Of a stretch of DNA of 60,000 bases, positions 26,601 to 40,300 are shown one piece after another. The position numbers were made by a program, and so were the translations under genes. The number at the start of each line of letters is the position of its first letter. The first letter of the stretch is position 1. Origin of the DNA: Bolinopsis microptera (taxonomy: Eukaryota > Ctenophora > Tentaculata > Lobata > Bolinopsidae); assembly GCF_026151205.1 (NCBI RefSeq), contig NC_087080.1, forward strand, positions 8,771,720 through 8,831,719, given 5' to 3'. The notes beneath the pieces were generated by a model. The model was not told the DNA's origin and ran no database searches. It saw only the letters and a program-made list of their open reading frames with translations.

Positions 26601-29600
26601 ACGGGGGGGCCGGGAAGTTCGGGGTTTTTATGGAAATTTTGGAAATTTAACGGGGGGGCCGAATTCGTTTTTTGGGTTTTTGGGAAATGGGGTTTAAAAA
26701 AAATAAAATTGGTCATATAAAAAAATTTATTTTGGGGACATTCCTTAAAAAAATTGAAAAAAAAGGGGGTTTCCCGGTAATAAAAAAAATGATGGGTTTC
26801 CAAAACCCTAAATTTTTGGGAAAAAACCTTGGGGTTTGGGGGGGGACCTGGGGGGCTTTATGTTTTAAATAAAACAAAAAAATTCTTTTTCCCCCCCGGG
26901 AATGGGAGTTTCCCGGGGGGGAAAAATTGGACAGGCTGAGGGGGCCCCCCCCATTTAAGAAAAAGGGGCCCAATGTTTTGATGTTTCAGGGAAGCTTTTA
27001 AATTTTTTTCAAATTACAGGGAAAAGGAAAATAGGGGAAACCAGGGGTAGCGGGGGAAAAAAAATTGTTTTTTCCCCTTTTTTGGGGTGTTTTAAAAAAT
27101 GGGGTTAAAAAAAACCCCCAAGGGTTTCCCAAAAAAAAGGAGCCAGGGGGCACTTTTTCGATTTCACCCTGTTTTCATTAATCTTTTTTAAAACCCCCAA
27201 AACCACAGGTAGCTTATTTTTTTAAAAGGAATGTTACAAACCCCTTTGGCCCCTCAATACTTTTTTTTTGGGGAAAAAGGGGATTTTTTGGTTTAATTTA
27301 AAAAAGGGGCCGGGGCTGCCCCTTTTTTAAACTGTTTTTTAAAAAACAGACCTTGTACTTTGGTGAAAAAATATTTTTGAGGGGTTTCAAAAATTTATTT
27401 TTCTGAATTTTTGGGAAAATTGGGGGTCTTGAAAACCCCGTTTTAAATTTTTTTTCTTAACTTTTCAAATTTTTTGGGGTTGATTTTACCCCCAAAACCC
27501 CTAAACCCTAGGGGGTTACCCAAAGGGGGTCAAAATTTTCCTTTTACTTAGGAGAAAGGGATTTTGGGTTTGTAAAAATTTTTTCTAAAATTTTTTTTAA
27601 AGGGCTTAAGTGCACGGGCTCTTCAGGGGGGATAGCAAAACCCATTTTTGGGAAAACCTATGGTTTTTTTTAAAAGGGGGGGCTCTTTTTTCTCCCTAAA
27701 AAACGGGGGGAAGGGCAAGAAATTTAGTCGGGGGGGGAATTTCACCCCGGGAAATTTTCGGGGGCCCAAATTTTTCTTTTTGGCGTTTTTATGGGCAAAA
27801 TTTTTTAAACTTCTTTGGGGGGAATTTTTAAATTTTTTTTGGGGGAATTTGGAATTTGGAAAAGTAGGGAAGGTTTAAATTCCTCCAAAATAAACCAAGA
27901 TCCATAAAAAAAACTGCCCCCTTTCCGGGTTTTTAAATGAAAATGAATGGGTTTCAAAAAAATTTGGGGGGTTTTTTGCAAAACCCAATTTTAGGGCCAA
28001 AAAATTTGGGGTCTAAGGGGCCCCAAAATAATTTAAAAACCCCCTTGCAAAAACAAAGCCCTTTGGTTTTAAATAATATCAAAAAAAACCTTTTTTGAAA
28101 AGGATAAGGGTGAAAAACCTAATTCCGGGTTGGTTTTTTTCCCCATCAGGGGAAAATTCCTGTTAGTTTTCAGTCCATTGGTACCCCCCAAACCCCCTTA
28201 AGGGGGCCCCCGTTCCGGGGGGAACAAAATTTTTTTTAAGCAAATTTGAAATTTTAAAACATTTACCTGTTAAAAGGGGAAATTAAAAAATTTCGTTTTA
28301 ATTTGGGGGTTAATCAAATATCCCCCTTTTATAAAAAAGGGGTTAGTTAGAAAAATTGTTTTTTTAATTTAAAAAGCTGCTAAACAAAAAACTACAAAAA
28401 ACTAATTTTGGGAGCTTTCCCCCTTTTTGAATTTTGTTTTTTTTTTACCAAAAAAGTAAAAAAAACCCCCTCTTTTTTGAAAAAAACGGGGAAAGGCCTT
28501 TTTCATTGTTTTAACCCCGGGGCGGGGGGGCCCCCGGGAAAAAAAAGGGGGGGGGGAACGGGAAAAAACCAAATGGGGGGGGGACATTTTTAAGGGAATT
28601 TCTTTTGGGGGGGAATTTACGGGGCAAAAAATTTTCCGCTTTTCCCCCCGCGGGGTTATCGGGAAAAATTTTTAAAATTTTTGTTATATTCCCTCTTTTC
28701 AGGGGGGTTAGGGCCGGGGGGAAATATTATAAAATTGCAGGGGGGCTTATTTAAATGAAAGTGGCCCAAAAAACATAAACCCGGGAATGAATTTTGGAGG
28801 GTTTTGGGTACCCCAAAAATTTAAAAGGGATTTTTTTTTTAACGGAAGTTTTTTGGCGGATTTTGGAATCAAATTTTATAAGGGTTTCATCACTTTATTT
28901 TTTCCCGTAAAAAAGGGGAAAACAAAAAGCATTCTTAAAAAAAAAAATTTTTACTTAAAAAAAAGGGGTTTTGGCTTTGGGGTTAAAAAGGCAAAATCTT
29001 GTTTTTCGAAGTGTTTTTTCCAGTGTGTCGATATTTTTTCTTTAAAAATTTTCATAAAACCCGGCGGAATTTCTTTTTTCCAAAAAACTAAAAAAAAAAG
29101 GAAAAAATTTAAAAAAGCAATTTTGGGACGTTTAAAAATCAAAAAGATTCACAAAAATGAATTATAATAATTTTTTTCCCTTTAAAAAAGGGTTTTTTAA
29201 AATGGGGGACGGGTAAAAAAGGACACAAAAAAATTTTGCCAAAAAACAAATTAAAAAAAAACGGGGTTTGTTTTTTGGGAAATTTCCCCATTAAATTTAG
29301 GGGGAAAAATTTTGCCCCAAAATTTTTCAAAGTAATTAAAAAAAGGCTTTTTGCAAATAAAATTTTCCCGTTTTTTTCCCCCCAACTGGTAAAGTTTATA
29401 AAAATTGAAATGCTGGGTTAAAAATTCGGGGGGGAAAAATTTTTGGAGGGGGGGCTTGGGGGAAGGGGGGTTTTTTTAAAAATTTTAAAACCCCTGGCTT
29501 GTTTGTAAAGAGGGGAAGAGGGGGGAAATGTTGGCGGGGGGGTAAAAATTCCAACCTCTTTTTTTAAACCAAAAAATTTTTTTGGGGGGGGACTGCGCGC

Positions 29601-32600
29601 GGGGGTTTTTTTAAACAGGGTGGGGCAAAGCGCCCCAATTTTTATTAATTTTTTTTTTATATTTTTTTAAAAAATTTTTTTATTTAATATATTTTTTGGG
29701 GTTTTGAAACGGGGATACCCCCCTTAAAAAAAATTTTTCCCCCTTGCTTTAAAAAAACATAAACTAAATGGGCCCCCAAAAAAAAAAAAAAAAATTTATT
29801 ATTTTTGTAGAAAAATTTTTGCAAATTTTTAAAAATTTGTATTTTCCCAAAAAAAAAATTTTGAAAAAACCAAAAACCCAAGGGGGCCCCCCCCCGGGGC
29901 CGCGGATTTAAAAAACCAAAAAAAAAAAAATTTTTACGGGTACCACCCTTTTTCCAAATCATTTTTTAAATTTTTTTTAAAAATAAAATTTTTTTAAAAA
30001 AGGAAAAAAATAATGGGGTTTTTCAATGAAAAAAATCAATTTTATTTTTGGGAGTTTTTTTTAAATTTAAACTTGGTAAAAATTTTTTTATTTTTTTGTT
30101 TTTTTTAAATTAAAAAAAACCCGTTTTTTTTTCCGCTTGACTCCCAAAAACCTTTAAACCCCGAAAAAAAAACCGAAAAAAAAAACCAATTAAAAACCCC
30201 GTTTCCCCGGGGTTTCCCCCAAATTTTTAACTGGGGAAATCAGGGGGGTTTTTTTCCCTTTCCCCAAAACCTCGGTAAAAAAGGGGTTTTTTACTGCGGG
30301 CATATCAATTTTCGTTTTAACTTTTTTTATCGAACATCGGCTCTTTAGTTTTTACAAAATTAAATTTTAAACGGGTTTTTTAAAAAAAGGGGTTTAAAAT
30401 TTTTTAAATTTTCGGCCAAGTAAGACCTTGAAACAAGCGGGCTTAAACTTTTTTGGAAACCCGATTTTTTAAAGGGTTCTATGATTTTTAAAACCCCCAA
30501 AAAATAAAAATTGGGAAAATTGGAAAATTCTAAAATTCAAAGGGGCCGGGGCGGGTTTTTACTGCTTGTTTTTTCTTTAACCCGCCCCCCCAAAAATTGT
30601 GAAAAAAAACAGGGGAAAAAAGGGGCCTTGTTGGACTTTTTTTTATGGGCGCGAGAACTTTTTTTTTGAAAAACGCGCATGGGGAAAAATCCCCCCGAGT
30701 GAAGAGCCCCGCAGTGGGAAAGGGTTGGGAAAATTTTGCGCTTTTTGCGGGGCCATTTTGGGGGGCACACTAGTAAAAAAAAAAAAACCTTTAAGGCCAA
30801 AAGGGTGGAAGTCGGGGGGCCCCCACTTTTAAAATTTTTTGGGGGGGGAAAATCGCTCCCCAAAAAAATTTTTTTTGGCCCAAAGGTTTTAAAAAGGGTT
30901 CCTAGCCTGGGGGCTCATTGCGGGGCCCGGCTTTTGAAAAGGGAGTTTTCGGGTTTTTTCGGCGCGGGGCAAAAACCAAGCAACGGGGGAAAAAAATTGT
31001 GGGGGGCGAGTCGGGGGGGGGGCCTTTTCTTTAATTTTGGGTGTTTAACGGGGTTTAAAAATTTTTCGATCGGGGGACGTAAAAAGGCGGGGGCAGCACA
31101 TTTGGGGTGGGGGGGTTCACTGGGAAAAAGATTTCATTCTCGGGGGGGAAAAATTTCGCTTTTTCCACCAAAGAAACCCAAAAGGGGTTTTTTGGCGCCC
31201 CGCTGGGGGGGCGGGGCTTTTTTTCCACAATTTCATTTTCCCCCCCGGGGGTTGGGTTCGCGCGCACTGAAAGGGCGGGGAGGGCAACTTTGGGGGAGAA
31301 ACCAAAATTGGGGCCCACAACCCCAAATTTTTTATAAAAATTTTTTGACTTGTTTCCGCGTTTTTTTTCCCAAAAAGGGCCGTTTGGGGCCCCTTTTTGC
31401 TCAAGTTGGGGTTTTTGCCAATTTTGCGGTCTCGTTAACTGCTTTTCCCGGCCCCAAAAAATTTTTTCCCATTTCCCAAAAAAAATTTTTTTTGCTTTTT
31501 AAAAATTTTTTTTGTTTTTTTTAAAAAAATATAAGGGTAAAAATTTTTAATTTTGAAAAGAAAAAAAAACCTGGGGACGTGGGCGCTTTACATTTTTGCC
31601 CCCGGGGAAATTTCCTCTCGGGGAAAATGTGTGGCTGTTTTTTGGGGCGGGGGGGGGGGCCTTTTTGTTTTGGGTTTATGCTAAATTTTTAGTTTTTAAA
31701 ATTTATTTTTTAAATTTAATAAAATTAAAAAATGTATGGTTTTTTTGGGTGGTAAAAAAAAATTTTTTTTTTTCCCAAAAAATTTTTGCCAAAAAAAACC
31801 CATAATCGGGGTAGGGGGGTTTTCCCGGGTTTCCCCAGGGTTCCTCTTTTTCCAAAAAAAAGGGAAAGGGGAATTTTTAATTTTTGGGGGAACCTTTCCG
31901 CAAATTTTGAAAAATTGTTTTAAACCGAAAATTTGAAATCGGCGCTGGGGTTTTTTTTTAAAAATAAATAAGTTTTTAATTTAAAAAATTCTTTAAAGCC
32001 GTAAATCAAAAGGGAAAAAAATTCGGGGGACCGTTTTTCTTTTTCCCGGTTTTTCCAATTTTTGGCCTTTAAAGGGGGGGAAAAGGGTTTTTTTCCAAAT
32101 TAAAATTTTCTTTTTTCCCTTTTTTTTTGGGAAAAAAGGAAGGGGGGACACGGGCCGCGGTAAAACCTTTTACCCCTTTGGTTTTTAGGGGTTTTTTGGT
32201 AAAAATTTCTTTTCTCTTTTTGGGAATTTATAATTTCCCCGGGATAATTTCAAAAGTGGGGAAAACTTCTTTAAAAAAGGGGGGGAAATTTTGGGGGGGG
32301 ACGATTTGGGGAAAAATTCTTTTTTTTTTAAAAAACTTTTTTTCCTTTTTGGGGTTTTTTTTAGGTTTACTTCGAAAAAACCCAAAGGAATATGGAAATT
32401 TTTTTAAAATCTTTTCAATTTTTGCTTTTTAAAATTTTTTTATTAAATTTTTGCCTTTTAAATTCGGGGAAAAAAGAAAGAAAATATTCAAAATTTTCCA
32501 CAAATTGGGGGAAAAAATTCCCCCTTTTTCGCCCCTTTGAAAAAACTTTGAGGGGGGGAACTTTTTGGGCGTGCGCAAACAATATTGAATCCCGAAAAAT

Positions 32601-35600
32601 TTTTGGGCCAAAAGTGGTTTTTTTAAATATATGGGTTTTGTTTATGCATGAAAAGGGGTTTTTCGGGAAGGAATTTCCCAAAAAAATAATTTGGGGTTTC
32701 CCAAGGGGGGAACCAAATTTTGTTTTAAAAAAAATTGGGTGAAAAAAAAAAAATTTTTTATTTGGTTTTTTTAAAGCTTTTTTTTTAAATTCATTTTTTG
32801 GGGGGGGGGTCCCCACGGGTGAATTTTTGGTTTTTTTAACTTTAAAAAAACTGGGGGCCTATATAAAAAACCAAATTTTTAACCTTTAAAAAACCCAAAA
32901 TTTTGGCCCCCCAAAAACCCAAAGGGGGAGGGGGCCCAAAAAACCAGGGGGGAATATTTAATTCAAAAACCTTTTGTGTTTTTTTTTTTTAAAATTTTAT
33001 TCAAAAAAAAAAAGCAAAAACTTAAAATTTTTTAAAAAAATTTTTTAGGGGAAGGAAAAAAAGGGGGTGGGAAAAAAACTATTCAGTAGTTTTTTTGGGA
33101 AAAATGTTTTAAACCCCCCAAATTTTTATTTTAAGATAAAAAAAATTTTTCCCCAAAAAATTTTTTGAAAAAAAAAAATTTACTTCTTAATAGTTTTTAA
33201 AATCGATTTAAAAAAGTTTTTTTACTTTTTTAAAAAAAGTCAATTTTTTAAAAAAAAACCCCAAAAAAATTTGATGCCCATCTTTAAAGGGGATGTTTGT
33301 AAAAAGTTAAAATTTTTTTTTTTTTAAAATTGAAAAAAACAAAAACTTAAAGGGTTTTATTTTTAAAAAAACGGTGGGTTCGAGTTTTGGCCTGTACGTT
33401 TATATTTTTCAAATTTCTACGGCCATTTAAAATGTGGGGGCTAAAAATTAAATTGGAAAAAAAAAGCGTTTTTAAAACTTTATTTTTACTTAAAAATTAA
33501 CTAAATTTGGGCCCAAAAAACCCCATTTTTAAATGGGTAGGGGGGTGGACCCCCTTCCAGTTTTTCCCCTTTTTCCAAAAAAAAGGGGAAAATAAAAATT
33601 TAATTTTTGGAGGGGACCGTTTTTTCCAAATGAAAAAAGGGTCCCAAAAAATGAAATCGGTGGCTCGTTTTTTTCCCCTTTTTCATTAAAGGGGGTTTTT
33701 AAAGGGTTTTTGGTAAAAAAGTTTTGTTTGTTTTGGGTACTTCAATCAGGGGCGTAAAAAATTTTTTTGGGGTTTCCCGTTGGGGGGTCGTTTAACCTAG
33801 TTTTTTGGGGGGGAAAGGGGGGTTTGGGTTTTATTACAAAAAGGAAATTAGCTGAAGTTTTTTTTTGGAATCTTTTTTTCCCGGGGATTTCCCAGCTTTT
33901 TTTGGGTAGTTTTTCTTAATCTTTTTTCCCAATTGTAAATGAAGGGAAAAAAAGCGGGGCGACCGTTTTTCCTTTTTCCCCCGGTATTTTTTTTGCTTTT
34001 GGGGAAAAAACGGTAAAAAAAATTTTTAAATTTTAAATTTTTTTTGGGTTTGGGAAAGGGGGAGCCCTTTTGGGAAAGGGGGGTTAAACTTTTCCCCCTT
34101 TGGTTTTAAGGGGTTTTTGGGTAAAATTATATTCTTTTTTGGGGTTTTAAATTTAATGTCAGGGTACTTTTTTAAAGTCAAAAATTATTTAAAAACTGTT
34201 TATTTTTTTCTTTTAATAAGGGGGGGAATTTTCCCAAAAAATTTCAAAAAATTTTTTTTCCTTTAAAAAAAAAATTTTCCCCTTTGGGGGTTTTAGGAAA
34301 GGGGCATTTTTGGGTTCGTTTAAACTGAATAAAATAATGCCACTTAATATTTCATTTCAAAGGGGGGGTTTTTTTTTAAATTCTTTTTTAAAAAAGGGGA
34401 ACTTTTTAAAGGGGGTCGGGCAACCCCCAAAAATTTTTTTGGAAAACCCAACAAAAAATGAGAAAAATTTCCCAAAACCTTTCCCCCAAAAGTGAAACTT
34501 TGGGGGGGACTTTTTGGCGGGGGGGGCCCCCCCCAAAAAGGGAACCCGGGGGGAAAACCTTTCTGCTTTTGAAAATTGGTTTTTTTGATATTTGAAAAGG
34601 GCATGAAAAAGTTTCAAATTTTATTTCAAGAAAAAAACTGAAATTTCACAACGGCCCCCTAAATTTTGAAAAAAAAAAGGGGACGAAAAAAAAAAAAGAA
34701 TTTTTTTTCATTGATTTTTAGAAATTTTTCTATCAAATTTGGGGGGGGCGTTTTCCCCAGGGGGGGGAAAAATTTTTCGTTTTTTTAATTTTAAAAACCG
34801 GGGGGTTTTAAAAGGCAAAAAATTTTAAAACCTTTTGGGAAAAGCAGAACGGGGAGCTCCAAAACCCCAAGAAATCCCCCAACACCGAGAATTTTACTAA
34901 ATCCCCAAAATTGACGTTTTTTAAAAAATAATTCTTAAAAAAGGCACAAAATTTTTCAAGGGGAATTTTATTTTTTAATAAAGGGGGAGCAAGCTAAAAA
35001 AATTTTCCCGGTAGATTTTTAAGAATGTTTGGGAAAATTTAAATTTTAAAGGAAAAAAAATTTTCCTAGTTTTTTTGGAAATTTCCCCCTTTTAAATTTT
35101 TTTAAATGGTGTAAAAAAAAATTTTTTAAAAGGGTTTTTACTTTTTTTCAAAAATAAAATTTTAAAAAAAAAACCCCAAAAAACTTTTGCCCGGTCTTCC
35201 AAAGGGGTTTTTTTCTTTGGACGTAATTTTTAATTTTTTTTTTAAAACAAATTTTAAAACAAAAAGTGTAAAAAATTTTTTCAAAAACCTGGGGGTTGGG
35301 GGAAAAAGGGGCCTTTGGAAATCTTTTTATTTGGGAAATTTCTAGGGGGCCCCAATTAAATACAGGCTAAATTGGACGGCCCCAAAAAGCGTTTTTACCC
35401 CGGGGAATTTTTATAATATGTTATATATAGAAAATTAGGGGCCAACTGTCTTTAAAACCCCGGGGGTTTTTTCTAAAAAAAACCCAAATTTTCCGTTTAA
35501 TTCCTGAAACCGGGGAAATTTTTTTTTTGCAGTGGGAATTTGGGTCAAGGGTCCGGGCCCCCCTTGGGAAAAAATTTCAGTTCCCCCCCCCCTAACCGTT

Positions 35601-36170
35601 TTTTTAACATGGTTTTTTTAAAGGCAGGGGGAATTTTGGGGGGCGTTTTTGGGGTTTTTCCCCCGTTTTTCTTTTAATTAAACATTTTGGCGGGGCGATT
35701 TTTTTTAGGGAAAAATTTTTTTAAAAATTTTAAAAAACTTTAAACTTATTTTTTTTTCCTTATTTTTTGGGGAAATCAAATTGGGGAATTTGTTTTAAAA
35801 ATAAAAAAAAAAAAATTTTTTGCTAAAAGGGGACTTCCGATGATTTTTAAAATTGCCAAAAAAAATTTTCCGGGCCCGGAGGTCCCGGCCCCCGGCCGCC
35901 CCTCCGGCCGGAGTGCAGGGCTTGGTGCACAAAAAGAGGGTTTTTTAAGTGTCCCCCAAAGGGGGGGTTAAAATATTTTAAAAAAAGGGGGGTTTAAAAA
36001 TTTTAGAAAAGGGGGGGAAACCTATTTTAATACCCAAAAAAAAATTTTCCCCGGTCTTTTGTTTTTGCCGAAAATTTGTGAAAAATAAAAATTTTTTCAG
36101 GGGGAAAATTTCTGTTTTTAAAAAAGGGGGGTTCCAAAAAAAAAAAAAAACCCCATTTCCCCAGGGAATA
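23661..36170. other. Low-quality homopolymer-stretched sequence, main block
   Basis: About 12.5 kb dominated by stretched homopolymers of all four bases. Long apparent frames such as 30,736-31,524 (+) consist of Gly, Lys, Phe and Pro runs produced by GGG, AAA, TTT and CCC, and are not genes. Texture becomes normal again at about 36,180. A GC-rich patch lies at 35,872-35,933. Real genes could be hidden here but cannot be read. Confidence 0.75.
26330..26700. repeat. Tandem repeat still visible inside the damaged block
   Basis: Blocks TTCTTAGGGGCATGGGG, TTTTTAATCAAAAC, TCATGAA and GGAAATTAAATTTTGGG recur in the same order about every 100-120 bp, three or so times, with differing run lengths. 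The order is kept while run lengths vary, so a true repeat underlies noisy base calling. Confidence 0.55.
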
Positions 36171-36420
36171 CTCCTGAAACATGAAATTTTTTTACAGTCG
36201 ATTTGGACAAGGTCTAGACGCCCTGCAAAGTTTCAGATCTCTAACTCAATTTTAACATGGTTTTTAAGGCACCTGAATATGGGGATTTTGGGTTTTTTTA
36301 CCTAATTTCGTATAACATGCTGGCGCGTATTTTGCGCAAATTTCTAAAAAACCTCCATATAAACTATTTCTTATTCCTGTCATCTTTAACATTGAATTAG
36401 AATGTTTTGAACTTAAATGT

Positions 36421-36524
36421 TGTAGCGCGATGCACTACTGGGTCGCGCGCGCGCATCCAATAATGCTTCTCGCAACCACGTATGCAGATCGGCGAGATGC
36501 GAAGGATTGACATCGTGAATCAAA
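36421..36524. repeat. Dispersed GC-rich repeat copy
   Basis: Starts TGTAGCGCGATGCACTACTGG and ends GGATTGACATCGTGAATCAA, matching the family members near 713-1,690, some 35 kb away. Confidence 0.75.
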
Positions 36525-36965
36525 CTTAAATGTACCTGCTGAACTACTTCCGATGAGTCTTAATGCCTGGAAAACAATAAAGGGGATGTAATAGTATAGG
36601 GGGTTTAAATGGTATTGTGAATAAACAGCAACGGCAAGGGTAATGCTTGCTGCATTGTGATTTTGTTTTACTGCTACATTTGAGCTTGTCTAATTTTTTG
36701 GGTCTCATTTGTCCAAAATTTTTGTCCTTTTGTCGCCGTTGGGGCCCGAGTAGTAGTCAGTTTGTCTCACAAAACACTGTCCGTCAAAAGTAAAATGCTA
36801 AAAAAGACAAAGACAAAATGGACAATATGGACAGTAATTACCCCACCCCCCCCCCCCCCCCCGTCTTAGGTGTCATCTATTTGCTATTTGAACACTTTCA
36901 AATTTCAGATTCTAAGTATAACTAATAATGCGTAGCGATGACGATATCAATACTTTTATTTTCAG

Positions 36966-37033
36966 GTACCAATCCTACTAATATCGGAGGTTGGCAGAAG
37001 GGTTACTTCAGCGTGAAACCTATTAAGGGCTAG
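36966..37033 (+). CDS. Orphan 3'-terminal exon of an unidentified gene
   Basis: After a TTTTCAG acceptor the frame (two carried bases, then TNPTNIGGWQKGYFSVKPIKG and a TAG stop) reads like a real protein end with Trp, Tyr and alternating polar residues. The upstream exons would fall in the unreadable block before 36,180. It converges with the minus-strand kringle gene about 330 bp away. I do not recognise the protein. Confidence 0.35.
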
Positions 37034-37364
37034 AAAAGCAACGTTTATTTCGGAGAGTAGACAGTTGGAAATAGAAAACTTGTTTGATACTTTGTTCGGA
37101 GTGGAAGTGAAGATCTCATTTGTTTTTTATTTAATTGAAGACAAAAATTCAAATCGATGGTAATTAAAGTGATAAAATGTTTTCATTTCTAAAAAGAATT
37201 GTCAGTCAAGACTTGATCCAAATCAACTTTTTAGTGGACTCTTGAAAAGTTGTATCTTTTGAAGTTACCAGCAACTGAAAAGTAAATTGTCAAATAACAA
37301 AACCATAACAATGTGCCTCAAACTTTGAAGTATAACTACAGAGAAGAGTGGCTTATCAGTATTA

Positions 37365-40300
37365 TTAACTGAACCACCTAGAAGAATAACCACAGTCCCT
37401 GAAGAACAGTAGTCCCACACGGGAGAATGTAAGAGCCTCTGGGTAGCACCACGGCTTTTTCTTCCGACCCTCTGGATTCCTAGGAACGGAAATTTGACCA
37501 ATTTGTGTCCAAAAATATTTGTTTGTTACAAATAACCATACAAAATAACAACCATATTTTCACAATTAAATAACCCGTTAAACGAATGAAACTAACCTGC
37601 ATTTGTTGTGGTCGCCTAACGTCATTATAACCATGAGGGTGTGGGTAGTCCCTGCTCCAGTTCTGACACTTGTACAGAGAGTCAGTAGTGTCCACAGGAC
37701 CCAGATACTCTTCTCCGCTTGGAGTACCCGCACACTCCCGTCCAAACTGCAGGTATAGATTTGTTAGTTGAATTGATCTAAACCATGTTCCAAACATCAA
37801 AAGTAGGGTGAGAATCCCTGCCACGTTTTTGGTCAGCTTCGCCGGGGCTCATGTCTTTCCTCGAGGGAGCATTAGTGTCTACAGAAAAACTGACAAATCC
37901 TAGCGAAGTCCAATCCGAACCACATCTTCCATCAGAGGTGGTGCTGGGTCAGCTGGTTACTGAACGGATTGGCCTGGAGAAAAGCATAGTCCTGTCATTC
38001 TAAAGTTAACCATAGAGGGGGTCAGGCGCTGTTCGCTCACGGCTGGTTCTTGGAGCCAACACCCTCGGGCCCACAGAAGTGGGAGCACTGTCGGTGGTGG
38101 CACACCCAGATAACGGACAGTGTCGTCTCCTCTTTCTTCTTGGACTGAATTTGTTTGCTGGTGAGTCAGCTGGCAACAGTGTACATACTTTCATATTCAT
38201 GTTTTCTTCCCCACTTCGCCTACACCTCACTGTATTACTCACTCATTCACTCACATGCCGCCTTAGGGCCGCTACCCAGTTAGAGGGGATCTAACAATCA
38301 GACAAACTGCCAAGCCGTAGGGCCGCTACCAGTTAGAGGGGAATCTAAACAATCAGACAAACTGCCAGCTATTGGAGATATAGCACTTAGATTATTACCA
38401 GCAAACTTAAAATTAGCAATAATTACGTGAACAAAGAAATTGCCAAATTGCGACAAAAAAGGGTCTACTCAAAATTCAAATATCGCATGTAAATTCGTGA
38501 TCAGCACTTTAGTATAGCGCGAAATTGAGCCGCGCAATGACAAAGCTATAACACAAAAACAACAAAGATATGGGTGAATTCCATCAGAGGCTCAGGCATG
38601 CCTGGTAGGTTCCTGACAGCCCACTAGAATGACAGGGGGCAGCCTGTTCTATCGAGTACCCGGGAGAACATCTAGGCATGGGTGGTGTTCTCCCGTGAAC
38701 GAGCATTATGACAGTTTCCCTAACGGGAAACGTCGCTCACCAGGCTTTATTCCTCTGGAGGGGCGGGTCACTAGCCCATGCCAAGTGACCCAAACCTACT
38801 GACACCTACAACCAGAGGAACCCCAATAGACGTTAGTCACTAATGACGGACGTAGCCTCCCAATAGGGAGGTAAAAGTGGGTGCCCCAACTTAAAACAAC
38901 AAAAAAAAAACATCAAAATAAATGCAGCACCATGTTGCACAATTTTTAATTTGGTGATATCGATAGTTGATCAAGCAACAAAAAATATTGAAATAATTAA
39001 GTCCAATCTGTAACTTACTACACTTGGGGACAGTACAGGGGGACCAGTCTTGGTTCCCATATCTCCTGAAATGAAGCAGTAGGGACGTTTACTGTGACTC
39101 CCGAAGTTTCTACAAAAAGTTGTGTCCGGGTTGGAGTCAGGCCTGCTGGTCACATCGTCCAGTTCAGACACTCTACTAAATATTCCGACATGTTGGCTCT
39201 ACCCTTATAGTCGTTGTCCGGTACCAGTGTAGCAGAAATCGATGGTTATGACCGGGCTTGCACTGGATCTGTCCGAGGGGGGTAGGGGGGGCGGGTATCG
39301 GAGATTTCTGGTGTTAGCTGTGGAAACTCAGTTGAGAACTTGCGTTAGTGGACTACACTACATTTACAGTAGAACCCCCGATATACGCGGACCCCGATTT
39401 ATCGCGGAACCCCGATTTACCGCGGATGTTTCTTTCCCCAAACTCCGCGGTAAATCGGGGTTTTACTGTAGGTAACATTTTAGACATTCAAAAAACATTA
39501 ATCTTGGAAAAATCTGGAAATCACTGAAATCTATTTCAAAGGTTATATTAAATTAGATTACTGTAACCATCACCAAAGAAGAATTAATCGTTAAAAACTC
39601 GCCTCAATACGTCTGCCTTCGTGAGTCGTAGCTGTCCCACTTACCACTTTAACCTCCAAAGTGGCCCGTCTCTTTCAGTTCCTTCAAGTCAACATCAGCA
39701 GTGTTTTCAGTTTCTTCTCCGTCAATTGTTACCACCAGCATAGGTCCTGAGTAAAATATAGCTAAAGTTATTGAGATCGGCATAGTTCATACTATTTCAC
39801 GATTCAGAAGCCCCCACCTGCGAATTAATGAAATTAGTGGCCCACTATCATATAATGGCGCAGGAGGGTCAACCTGAAAGGCACATTGCTTTGCCCTCCT
39901 GCCCCCTCGCAAGGATCCAGGAGGTTCATTTCAGAAACAGTGCTTGACCCTCCTGCCCCACCACATGGATAGGAGGTTCATTTCAGAAAAAACAGTGCTT
40001 GACCCTCCTGCCCACCACATGGATTACGGGGGTCACCCACAAAAACAGTGCTTGACCCTTCCTGCCCCACCACATGGATTAGGGGGGTCCCACCCACAAG
40101 ACCATGTGCGCTGCACTTATTTCTACATCGCGCGCGATACGTGTGTGCGTGAAACATGAAATATTACCGCGCCCTACGCCAAGTAGACGAAAAGCGTGGT
40201 CGAAGAGCGAGAGTCGGTACAATAAATAAAACGAGAGTTGGTACATTTAACTGGCATTTTTTAACCGTGGTACAATCAGAATTGAATACAGCCGACACAG

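Noticed and set aside
28787-29167. 126-codon Lys/Phe-rich frame
   Set aside because: Same cause: AAA/TTT runs in damaged sequence, no domain.
30736-31524. 262-codon open frame on the plus strand
   Set aside because: It lies in the homopolymer-stretched block; its Gly/Lys/Phe/Pro runs come from GGG, AAA, TTT and CCC, and overlapping frames on both strands look alike.
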